Assembly: GCA_918807975.1 (NCBI GenBank)
Contig: OU964932.1
Location: 9,858,001-9,922,000 of the forward strand
Reading direction: 5' to 3'
From: Aplidium turbinatum
Lineage: Eukaryota > Chordata > Ascidiacea > Aplousobranchia > Polyclinidae
Length of the DNA stretch: 64,000 nucleotides
Positions 11,881 to 20,968 of the stretch are shown here, in pieces. Position 1 is the first letter of the stretch, and the number at the start of each line of letters is the position of its first letter. The notes under the pieces were generated by a model that did no database searches, was not told the DNA's origin, and saw only the letters and a program-made list of their open reading frames with translations. Made by a program: the position numbers and the translations under genes.

Positions 11881-12424
11881 TGACGTCATTATTCTCAAAA
11901 GTTTTCGATGAAGTAAAAGGACTTTCGGCCCTGGAGAGAGAGAGAAAGCAAGAGAGAGAAACCTTTTATTTTGTTTACTGCGAAAAATAGTAAACGGTAC
12001 AAATATAAACCGGTAGCCTACAAATATATTCAACAACAGACAGGAAGCAGCGAAAGACTATATTAGTCATCGAGTCAGCAGCTGCAGGACTTTGCTAAAG
12101 CAAAAGAATATCTTCAGTAATGGAAGAAGATTGAGTTTTTGTATGAAAAACAATGTGTAGATTTTGCGTTAGGCTACAAGCTAGAGTTTCTGATAGCATT
12201 ATATCTTTGAGCTGTTTTGGATTTTCTACTTCTGGTCTTGTCAGAATTTAATTTTGTTGATTACTTTTTATCTTTTTTCTCAAGCATTAAATCTGTTTCT
12301 GTGTGTTGTTACTATACAAAGACATCATTTTTGTGTTGGTTTTAATAACGTTTCTCCCAGTCTGGTTTTATGTGTTGTTGTTTTTGTTTTTTTCATATCT
12401 TTATCTTAATTGTTTGTTTGTTTT

Positions 12425-12723
12425 TCATATCTTTATCCTGCATTGCGGGAAAGCGGACTTGAGCGCTATGCATCGGTGTAACCTACGCCTTCCGACGTAC
12501 ACCTGACCCACGCTGCAGCCGACGGCAATGTCTGTTTTCCGGTTGTCTACTCTACTTATGACTTAAATTTGGTACTACCCATTACTCGAAATCGATCACT
12601 GGGTAGAGGCAATTATCGTAAAGTTTCTTGCCCAGAGAAACAACAGCAAGTGCGGGTGGCTGGAGTCGAACATGCAAGCTCTCGACTGCGAGCCCAACGC
12701 GCTAACCACTCGGCCACTGCTGC
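12425..12723 (-). repeat. tRNA-derived SINE, family A
   Basis: On the minus strand the tRNA-like head GGCCGAGTGGTTAGCGCG leads into GGGCTCGCAGTCGAGAGC and box B GTTCGACTCC. A conserved body with TTGCTGTTGTTTCTCTGGG follows, then a 3' end with CGGAAGGCG and GCAATGCAGGATAAAGATA. It matches 42024-42330 and 46914-47192. The head resembles a Leu/Ser-type tRNA. A 3' fragment of another copy abuts it at 12735-12762. Confidence 0.85.
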
Positions 12724-12734
12724 CGACATGCGGG

Positions 12735-12762
12735 ACATTGCATTGCGGAAAGCGGACTTGAG
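12735..12762 (-). repeat. SINE family A, 3' fragment abutting a full copy
   Basis: The complement of GCATTGCGGAAAGCGGAC reproduces the 3' portion of SINE family A. It lies 12 bp from the head of the neighbouring copy, in a tandem head-to-tail arrangement. Confidence 0.6.
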
Positions 12763-12905
12763 CTATTTAGGAGACTTTTGTTGTTGTTTAGCACAGGGGT
12801 CCGCAAATACTTTTTGGTGCGACCCAAGAAGCAATCGTTCGAAATCTTCGTGACCCAAACGTTTCGGAATGCGCAAAACACTTTGCAAATTAATATTAAT
12901 TCCAA

Positions 12906-13048
12906 TACGGTCGTCCCCGCTTACTAAGTCCACATTGGGACCGGACGATTTTGGCTTATTAAGTGGGGGACAATTTTCTACCACTCCTTTACCTTCAGTA
13001 ACTCCGGAATGGACCAAATTGGGCTTAATAAGCGGGTGGACCTATTAA
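12906..13048. mobile_element. Small pogo/Tigger-like MITE
   Basis: CGGTCGTCCCCGCTTACTAAG on the left faces an inverted CCACCCGCTTATTAAG on the right. Another internal copy reads GGACGATTTTGGCTTATTAAG. The 'gcttattaag' TIR style and TA next to the left end suit the pogo group. The ends are not exact, so the boundaries are approximate. Confidence 0.45.
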
Positions 13049-13905
13049 CCGTGTGCTTCGTCGTCGTCGTGCAAGCCTCTTGGGCCCAGGGTCTACTCTA
13101 TTCTTTTACCGCCCCAGATTCAAGATGTTCCCGGACTACACTGGAAGGCTACTACAGAGTAGCCAGTCTTTAGTTTCATCATACATGACACGCAGACCTT
13201 CCACTCCGTTAGGTGGTTTGAAGATGGTACAATCATTGATGATGTGGTCTGCGGTCTGTTCCTCGGCACCACAATCACAAAAGGAGGAAGAGGCCGATTC
13301 CCCAATCTCTTTGGTGCATATGGTTGAGCGGAAAATCCCAACGCCCGTACGAAAGCAGTTGAGGCGCACTCATGCTTGTCTTTGTAGTGTCAGGCCGATG
13401 GGGCATGTGTCGAAGTCGTGGATGAACGAATGGAGTCTGGTGGTACTTGACTTCCCTTCAGAATTCCATTTATAGTCTGCCCAAGTAGCCGCAGAGATGA
13501 AGTTCATCTGCTTCGTTGATCAGAAGTTGAGCGGCTGGTACGAATGGATGTCTTGATTTCAGTCGAGGGGGGTGGTGGTTTGGGGGAGCAGAGATCTTGT
13601 GGTGGAGAAGGTGGTTAGGCTCTAGTGCCCGTCGGCCAAAAAATAGAGTGGCTTCTTCGCGATGAAGCTCAGCAGGTTAGGTGCCAACGACAATGGCAAA
13701 ATTGTCCAATGGTGTGGGGCGCAGGCATCCGGTCAGTGTGCGCAGGGCGCTGTTTACGGCAGTGTCGATGTTATGGCAGTGAGCACTGCGGCACCAAACA
13801 GGTGCACAGTACTCTGCTGAAGAGTAGACAAGGGCTAAGGCTGCTATACGCAAAGTGTCAGCACTCGCCTCCCAGCTGGAGCCTGCCAGGCGCCTGCCAC
13901 CCAAA
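13045..13905 (-). mobile_element. Jockey-like LINE, 3' fragment (RT end to 3' terminus)
   Basis: On the minus strand, about 13905-13677 encodes the region after the RT domain typical of Jockey/I-type LINEs: LALVYSSAEYCAPVW, NSALRTLTGCLRPTP. About 13369-13125 encodes the terminal Cys/His segment, with RTGVGIF, CDCGAEEQTADHI and NDC. The two parts lie in different frames, so the copy is decayed. The 3' end near 13050 has ACGACGACGA, also seen after the copies at 28165 and 63170. Confidence 0.75.
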
Positions 13906-13946
13906 TTTGGGTCGCGACCCACTATTTGCGGACCCCTGGTTTAGCA

Positions 13947-14162
13947 GACTAACACGTCTGTTTCTTCACTAACAATTTATTATGATGGAACTGACGATTT
14001 GTCAATAGCCTAAATATTAAATAACGTAACGTCGATATCCTAAAGGTTAAAATAAAACAAACTAAGATTTCTTATAAAAAATTGTGTTACTTCGAATTCA
14101 TTGATTGCTATTTTATTAGCATCTTCTGAATTGAGAAGAACATCACTAAAGCGTTACATTTC
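13947..14162. other. Spacer
   Basis: No gene or repeat recognised. Confidence 0.3.
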
Positions 14163-14372
14163 GCCGCCCCGATAGCTCAGTTGGTTAGCGCGTGACTTCG
14201 TGAACGAAGAAGACTCTCGGGATGTGCGCTTGAGCAACGCATGCTAAGGATTGCTCTCCATTCACTGGCACCTAATGGATGGAATAATTCCCCGACAACA
14301 AGACTTAAACAATCGGAAATTTCACTCTGTCAATCTCGGTAACCGGCCCAGCGTCAAAAGCCTCTAGTCTAG
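14163..14372 (+). repeat. tRNA-derived SINE, family B
   Basis: The plus-strand head GCCCCGATAGCTCAGTTGG with TTAGCGCG is the clearest tRNA-like head of this family in the window. Box B has lost its T-arm C residues. The body has GGCACCTAATGGATGGAATA and TCTCGGTAACCGG; the 3' third is missing. Confidence 0.75.
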
Positions 14373-14374
14373 AA

Positions 14375-15245
14375 GTAAGGCAAACCGAAGTAAGTGTTGT
14401 CACAAGGGGCGTGTTGTCACAGCAATTTTTTTTGTACTTGCACTGACTGCTTCGAGTCTATATTTGTAGCACGGGCTTCGTTAAGAGTCATCTTCATTTT
14501 GAGGTTAGAAAAGTCAAAAAAAGACAGCAGGTTTAGCTTAAATTAAATTATTATCAAAAATTTGGTCATCGATGTAAATTTCACTAACTTTTCAAAATTG
14601 TGTGACGCTTTCGCAAGAGCAGTCTGACCGCAAGTATGAAATCAGTGTTATAGCTTATTATGTTAGGAGTTTAGCTGACACTTTAGAAGTTAATAGCGTG
14701 CCTTTTCTAGCCGCCATTAAAACTTCTGTCTGACTGCGTACGTCGGGGCGAGTTGTCACAGCTGTGACAGCTTACGAGAAGCAGAAGCAAAGTTTGGCAT
14801 AAACTATACCGAACCCTTGGTCGATATGTGAAGGCAAAGAAACAAAACCCAAAGCACTTGTTGAGTTAATTTCAACTTGTTTATAAATGTGTAATTCCAC
14901 GTAATAAAATTTGTTCAGTAAGGCAAACCGGGGTGTGTTATTGTCACGGGTTTGGGGTTTTCGATTTGTGCTTTTGCTATATACAATGCAAGTGATTTGG
15001 TTATAGGCTATCATTCGTACGCTGTCCCCTTAGGCTACACTTCCTTTTGCCACTAGTTAAACTTTTTAACCGCAAAAGGATTTCTAGAAAATCAAATTTT
15101 TGTAAAAACAAAAAAATTGTGACAATACGCCCCGTGCTGGGGCGTGTTGTCACAATTGTCACAATTTCACAATGTCACAATTTTTTTTCACAATTGTCAC
15201 AATGTCACAATTTTTCTTTTAGAGTACAACGTAGAGTAACGTAGA
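14375..15245. repeat. Region rich in GTTGTCACA words, probable decayed element
   Basis: GTAAGGCAAACCG occurs at 14375 and again at 14922. GGGGCG(T/A)GTTGTCACA occurs near 14406, 14747 and 15139. Between 15155 and 15220, CACAATTGTCACAATGTCACAA repeats form a short degenerate tandem tract. The same phrase in mixed orientation suggests the termini and subterminal repeats of one or two unclassified DNA elements. No coding sequence was recognised. Confidence 0.45.
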
Positions 15246-15282
15246 GTAACTATATACCGGTACGGTGTAGGCCTAAGGCAGA

Positions 15283-15335
15283 TTATTGTTACCTCACCAG
15301 ATGCTCTTTATTGTTACCTCACCAGATGCACCAGA
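15283..15335 (+). repeat. 27-bp tandem duplication
   Basis: TATTGTTACCTCACCAGATG occurs at 15283 and again about 27 bp later, followed by a third partial CACCAGATGC. Confidence 0.7.
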
Positions 15336-15474
15336 TGCTCACTCAGCTTATTGGCCAGTGGTGCCACTCCTAGTGTTTTTCCACTAGATCTAGTGTTTTT
15401 GGGTTGCATCTAGTGTTCTAGTGTTTTTTTTTCTATCTAGTGTGTTTTTAGCGATTTACCGCTATGTTGTTGAG

Positions 15475-16153
15475 CAGAGTTGCAAGTATCGGTTCCAAAT
15501 CGCTATTCGATAGCGCTATTCTTTACTTTTTCAATATCGATTACGTCTAAGTCTTTTCTTTTTTCCGCCGATATCGTTTAGGTTTTTTTTTACTTTTGTT
15601 GACTGATTTGATATTCTTTATTCGATTGTTTTGCGACTTCTTTCAAGCCTTTAACTCTACTTAATAACATACGATGGACAAAGATATCATAGCATATTTT
15701 GACGCTCATGCGAGAAAAACGATAATTGAACAATATACCGATCAAGCAGAGTTGAAAGAATAAGCATTTGGTTTGAAGTAAGTTAATGCATGATTGAGCA
15801 GAAAGGGAACACTGGTAGGCAGTATATAATCAGATACTTGATTGGTATTCTTTTAATTGCATTTAATATCGATTAACCTATTCTTCATTCCCTACTTTTT
15901 TGGGAGGCTATTGAAATAGGATATTTTTCTACTTTTTTGGGAAAGCTATCGAAATCGGATATTTCTCTACTTTTTTGGGAGACTATCGAAATCGGATATT
16001 TTTCTACTTTTTTGGGAAGCTATCGAAATCGGATATTTCTCTACTTTTTTGGGAGACTATCGAAATCGGATATTTCTCTACTGTTTTGTTTGATGGTTTG
16101 ACCATCGATATCGATTTATCCCCTACCTTTTTCAATATCGACTTGCAACCCTG
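15475..16153. mobile_element. hAT element nested inside the previous one (679 bp)
   Basis: The ends CAGAGTTGCAAGT and inverted CAGGGTTGCAAGT are flanked by TTGTTGAG and TTGGTGTG, which agree at 6 of 8 positions. Subterminal TTTCAATATCGA words are inverted. The 37-bp minisatellite at 15892-16085 lies within it. Confidence 0.65.
15892..16085 (+). repeat. 37-bp minisatellite, about five copies
   Basis: The unit begins CTACTTTTTTGGGA and ends in ATCGGATATTTCT. Copies start at 15892, 15929, 15967, 16004, 16041 and (partial) 16078. The later units are nearly identical, while the first is the most diverged. Confidence 0.9.
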
Positions 16154-16777
16154 TTGGTGTGCATAAGTTTGGACAGTGTTCAAAGTAGCCCCACCTATTT
16201 TTGTTTGGCTGCATCAATGTGTTTGTAGTGCTTTTCAAAGTGGACTGGAGTTTTTTGTCTAGTTACACCCAATGATGACCAAATTTGAGATATTTAGCAT
16301 AAATACTTTAAAAAAATACACACAAATGACTGTGAAAAGTGTTCAAAGTAGACTAAAGTAGGTACCGGTAGCGTAGCCTACCATATGGTACCGGAGGCTT
16401 ACATTTCGTCGCTTACATTTGATGAGTGTGGAGTTCTTATAGACTACATTACCTCAGAGATGATTGTGAGTAATATTGCGTTTTTGACAATATATTTGCA
16501 AAGGCTAAATTTGGGGAAAATTTTGTTTGCCCCCGAAAATGTTTTACTCTCCTACGGCTATGACTTCAGGGCTCTCACTTTCAAGGAAATTCAGTTCTAC
16601 TTTGAAATTTTAAGGATGTTTAACACTCACTAACGCCATTGGCTGTCATTTTTGTACATTATGCGTGTAAATGATCGTGTATTTATGATGCAAGTGTTTT
16701 TTTGTGAATCTAGTTTTTTTTTTTTAGTCAAATCTAGTAGTTTTCCATGACAAGAGAGTGGCAACAGTGTTATTGGC

Positions 16778-17820
16778 AGCCAAACTGAAGTGTCCGTAGC
16801 CTGGTGCGCCGCCTTATTTCTGATAGTCGTAACAAAAACGTAATTTTCTAATAGAAAACTGTCAGTTAGAAACCCCATTTTCACGCATCAGTGATAAGAA
16901 GCATTGAAGGATTTTATGTGCAAAAATCATGTTGCTTGGCTAAGAGGATTTTGTCTAATGTTAGTATATGCGAAAATGAGTAAAAACTGATTTCAAGAAA
17001 AAAAGATGCATGCAGTGATAATTGTCTGAGCAGATAGAACGAGCACGATTAAGCAAACCTAACACCAACCCAAATTTCCATTTCATAGGACACACTGCGT
17101 TGAAATTTAATAATAATCCAGTGTTACTAGGCGTTATCAGAAAATTTGGTTAAGTCGTCTTAGAATTATTGCTTTTTGACCAAAGTTTTTCTTTTTTTTG
17201 TGAGTGACTGAAGTACCGCTGAGAGTACTTGCAAAAAATCAGATGGAAACATGATAATAGTGAAACTGTCTGTGACAGGTGTTCACTTTTTGTTATTATT
17301 TTATTCAATTTCAAAGCTTTCATTATTTCATGCAGGCTTTCAAGTTAACTGAAGTTTTTAAGGCATCATAGGCAAAGCAAGCAGTTTTAAGGCATAGACC
17401 AATTCTTTTTGGCGACATACAGTATGTCTGGATCAAGTTTTAATAAAATTTTCTGATAGCCTTGAAACTCCTTCATTGGCTGATGAATGATGATGCTCTG
17501 TGCTGATTAGCCAAAATTGACTATATTTTTTTCCTTTTATTCATATCTACCTCACCACATATAGGTTGAGTGGTTGACCTTATTTTGATGACAAGCTCCT
17601 GAAGAGAGTCAGATGAAAGTACTGCAGCTTTAAGCAATGACAACCCTTCTCGCCATGCTGTATCGTACCGGTACATACAATGCAACATAAAGCGGCAAAG
17701 GTATCCAGTCATTGAGTTAGTAACATAAAAAATGGGAACAGCTACCGTATGTGTCTTATCTAAGATACCGTACAGTTGCAATTTGAGGTGCCCAGACTTG
17801 ACTTTCAGGGTCCATATGTG
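16778..17820. other. Non-coding spacer
   Basis: AT-rich. The open frames at 16630-16884 and 17521-17829 on the minus strand show no domain or splice support. No delimited repeat. Confidence 0.35.
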
Positions 17821-17839
17821 CACTGACACCGACTTACAG

Positions 17840-17870
17840 GGTTACGGGGTGGCCACGCCACCCCGTAACC
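17840..17870. other. Perfect 14-bp hairpin, 3-nt loop
   Basis: GGTTACGGGGTGGC is followed by CAC and its exact inverse. It sits 20 bp inside the left end of the hAT element starting at 17821 and repeats the GGGGTGGC subterminal motif. It is most likely a subterminal transposase-binding or foldback feature. Confidence 0.75.
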
Positions 17871-18639
17871 GCTTTGGCGGGGTGGCAGCCACCTCGTTTA
17901 GGTTACATTACTTACTGCAAATAAATGTAATTTGAACGGACGTTTAAATCTTTTTTTGATCATTGGTTTTCGCTTCAAGTCAACGTAAAGCAAGAGGTGA
18001 ACCAATACAGTATTGCGAAGAAAATGATTGTTTTTGTCACAAGCATAATACTCGCGTAACATTAAGCAAGCTAGGTGAAGATTACGCAACACGTGGTTAC
18101 GAGTTTTTTCCTTGTTGTTGTTGCGATCGTTTTATTATTTTGTTACTTGTCATAAGTCATTGTTACATTTTTTAGGTTTGGGGATTTATTAATCAATAAA
18201 ATACGATCTTTCCATTGCCTCCCGCAAAAATTTTTTTTAAAAAATTTTAAACTGCTCATACTCATACTCTGCTCCGTGTAATTATTTTGCCGGTCCGCAG
18301 AAGATCTTACTTTCTGCAGAGCTTATTGTAATGTGAAGTCATTAGCATAATTATTCAAAAATTGTGATTGCACTGTGAAATATGCACAGCTGTAAATCTG
18401 ACATATCTCCACGTAAAATTGTTTGATAATAAAGGTGAACTTTTTGATGATCTAATTCTGTGCCGTTGATAATGTTTTTGTGACAAGTTGCGCGTAGTTT
18501 TCAAAAAGTTTTGAAACACAGAAATACATAACCAAATTGGAAATTTTGTCCTTAATTTGAAAAATTTTAAAGTCGTTGGAGACGAAAATTTGGAATTAGA
18601 TAAATTTGAAGTTTCGGGATAGTCAGGCCTACAATGGAA

Positions 18640-19195
18640 ATTTGCCAAATCCGGAGTTTGAGAAAGCAAAGATCTTGTTTTTCAAAGACTATGCGGAAAA
18701 TTGCGCTTCGGAATAGAATGAAGACAAGCCGATTTGCTGTGAAAAATGCTGGTAAAATGGAGTGGTGAAAAAAGTAAAAAGAGGTGCTGAGCATTGTGAG
18801 TCAACACTTGAAAGAGTTGGCTAACAATTTTGACAATCATTTTGCGTAACATGAAGTTCCTCGACATAGAAACTTTTGGATAAACAATCCATGCATCGAT
18901 GAATGATGTCAACACATGCGACCTTAATCTTCATAAAAAAGAAAGTCTGATTGAATTACAATATGTTGTGCTTCTACTTTGCAGTCAAGATTTGAAAAAC
19001 ATCATTGTAACATTTTTGGATATCTCTTGCAAACGAATCCGTGCCATCGAATTGATGGTAATTGTTTCAACTACGACAATTCTTTTTCACCTCTAGCTTT
19101 AATAACAAAGCAAAGAAATCGCCTGGATGCCGAAACAGAGCTACGTGTTTTGGAAACTTCTTTGATATCTCGTCTTCCTCACATAGGTTACTGGC
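18640..19195 (+). pseudogene. Remnant of a ZBED5/FAM200-like hAT transposase
   Basis: In shifting frames the plus strand reads VSQHLKELANNFDNHFA, then WINNPC, and at 19097-19190 KQRNRLDAETELRVLETSL. These follow the order of the C-terminal half of ZBED5-type transposases: HL..L...F..YF, W..NP and the K.RNRLD...LR segment. Several stops and frame changes separate the pieces, so it cannot be expressed as one protein. It lies inside the larger hAT element at 17821-19938. Confidence 0.6.
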
Positions 19196-19441
19196 AGCGT
19201 AATAGTAGGAAATTTTCCACTGACATTGATTTTGTATGCAAATGGATTGACATTTGTCTGTTTGAGTTGATTTGATTGCCGTTTTATTCCAATTTTTGTC
19301 CTGAATACAAATCATATGCTAAAACCTTGCATTATGGTGCGCAACGACAACTTTGAATAACTAAACGTTACAAATATTCATTCTATTCACTACGATCTTT
19401 GGTTACCGGTCCGCGAACATTTTTTTAAAATTTTGCCGGTT

Positions 19442-19595
19442 CCCCACTGTTGAAAGGCTGAGAACCACTGGTTAGTGCACTCAGGCGCATAAAAACCTAC
19501 TTGCAATGGATAATCCGTAGATTGTCCACGTCCCCCACTGTTGAAAGGCTGAGAACCACTGGTTAGTGCACTCAGGCGCATAAAAACCTACTTGC
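19442..19595 (+). repeat. 63-bp direct repeat spanning a transposon junction
   Basis: CCCCACTGTTGAAAGGCTGA and the following 43 bp occur at 19442-19504 and again, identical or nearly so, at 19533-19595. Each unit contains the right end of the inner hAT (up to CCACTG) plus the first codons of the host transposase segment (SALRRIKTYL). Confidence 0.85.
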
Positions 19596-19946
19596 GATCT
19601 ACCATGACGCAACAGCGATTGAACAACGTCCTAATTTTAAATGTTTATCAAGCTGAAGCTTCACGGCTACAACTTGACCAGTTGATTAACAGTTGGATTG
19701 ACAGAGCTGCTGTTCGCAAAAATACTTTTGCCAAATCTTAAGTGTCAGAGCAGCAAGTTAAGCAACGTAACAATAAAATTCACGACATACCTCCTGTGCT
19801 TTGTTTTAAAGTTGCTTTGTAACAATTGCATCTACGAAACACGCTTAGTAAAAATCAAACATAAACATGCAGTTTGAAAGTTTTTAGGTTGCTTGTGCTA
19901 TCCGCCACCCCGTGCAAAAATAAAAGTCGGCGCCTATGCATATGTG

Positions 19947-20464
19947 TATTTGTGACCATCGACGTAGTTGTGTCCACTTCACAAATTTGCATATATTTTG
20001 CAATTGCAAATATTTTGACAGAAAAAAATTTAACAGTTTATGTATTAATAATGTTACTACAACTTGTGTAAGTTTTATCTTTTTACGCTAAGTATGTATG
20101 TGTCTTGTTTTTTGGTTTTCAAATTATGTTTTTAGAAAAAATTTTTTTTTTTTTAAAAAATGGCATTTTGACTTTCAAATGGCATAAAAATAGATATGTC
20201 AGCGAGAAGTTCTTTTATCAGGGTCGGGGTGTTGTTACTGTCATTGCATTATTTACAGGGTGTTTTTTATGGATTGTTTTATTAGGCGGATCGTCCAGGA
20301 TTATTCCGCCAGAATGACAGTGGTGTTGGACTCATTTTGAAATTAAAACTGTACCGTAATAACGAAATGAACTATTGTAATTTTAATACACACAACAATA
20401 CCACCCAATGATTAGATGCTTAAAGTATGAAAATATCCTTCTGATAAAAAATAACTGTTTATGT
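19947..20464. other. Spacer, no gene
   Basis: AT-rich. A small inverted pair, GTTACTGTCATT at 20235 and AATGACAGT at 20313, could be a tiny MITE but lacks flanking duplications. Confidence 0.3.
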
Positions 20465-20617
20465 CAGTGGTTCTCAACGGGGGCAGTACTGCCCCCGTTT
20501 TGATTTTGCAGGGGGGCGGTATGATAACTTCGGCTTAAGGAAGGCATTTTGATTATTAGGGGGCATTTTGCCAGTTCATAAAGGGGGTGTTGGGCCAAAA
20601 AAGGTTGAGAAACACTG
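20465..20617. mobile_element. hAT MITE (153 bp)
   Basis: The ends CAGTGGTTCTCAAC and inverted CAGTGTTTCTCAACC are flanked by GTTTATGT and GTTTAAGT, an 8-bp target-site duplication with one mismatch. The interior is G-rich, with GGGGGCAGTACTGCCCCC forming a perfect palindrome at the left. Confidence 0.85.
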
Positions 20618-20968
20618 GTTTAAGTTAACAGATACAATTTTCAAAGGTCCTTAAAAAATGGTCACAAATATGCACATGAATTATGGTCCCACTACTCACA
20701 TTTAGACTGCTAACCTTGTCCCAGTAATGCTGCAGTGTTTTTCAATTTTCCATTTTCTGATTTTTTAGTTTTTGTGATTGAACAAAAAAAAAATTATATA
20801 TAGGCTATAATAAGAAAGAAAATTAAAATAAACTGTTGTGTAAAAGAAAGGTGTCAATAATTTACTTTGTGCTGTTCAGAAGTACAGTTTAAATATACTT
20901 TATTGACTAGACTAGACGAAACATTTTATCATTACATAGCCCACAGTATCAGTGCTTTTCTGTATTTA

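Larger units (their letters stand above)
12794..13938. mobile_element. hAT element carrying a LINE 3' fragment
   Basis: The ends are CAGGGGTCCGCAAATACTTT and the inverted partner CAGGGGTCCGCAAATAGTGG. They are flanked by a perfect 8-bp target-site duplication, GTTTAGCA, at 12786-12793 and 13939-13946. The interior holds a small pogo-like MITE (about 12906-13048) and a minus-strand LINE fragment (about 13045-13905). Very little original hAT sequence is left. Confidence 0.85.
15356..16769. mobile_element. hAT element, outer of a nested pair (1414 bp)
   Basis: The left end CAGTGGTGCCACTC and the right end, inverted CACTGTTGCCACTC, are flanked by a perfect 8-bp target-site duplication TTATTGGC (15348-15355, 16770-16777). 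CTAGTGTT words are repeated just inside the left end (15375-15445). An 82-codon open frame at 16385-16633 has no recognised domain. A second hAT element lies inside at 15475-16153. Confidence 0.8.
17821..19938 (+). mobile_element. hAT element with decayed transposase (2118 bp), itself invaded by a hAT
   Basis: The ends are CACTGACACCGACTT and inverted CATAGGCGCCGACTT, with GGGGTGGC subterminal on both sides. The flanks are a perfect 8-bp target-site duplication CATATGTG (17813-17820, 19939-19946). Near the right end, 19563-19740 encodes a hAT dimerisation segment, ALRRIKTYLRSTMTQQRLN then VLILNVYQAE, ending in a stop. Upstream, about 18640-19190 holds scraps of a different, ZBED5-like hAT transposase. 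These belong to an inserted element whose right end, inverted CAGTGGTTCTCAGCC, is at 19471. Confidence 0.75.

Noticed and set aside
14163-14235. Apparent tRNA gene with TAGCTCAGTTGG
   Set aside because: SINE family B head; no T-arm or acceptor pairing, and several other copies share the body.
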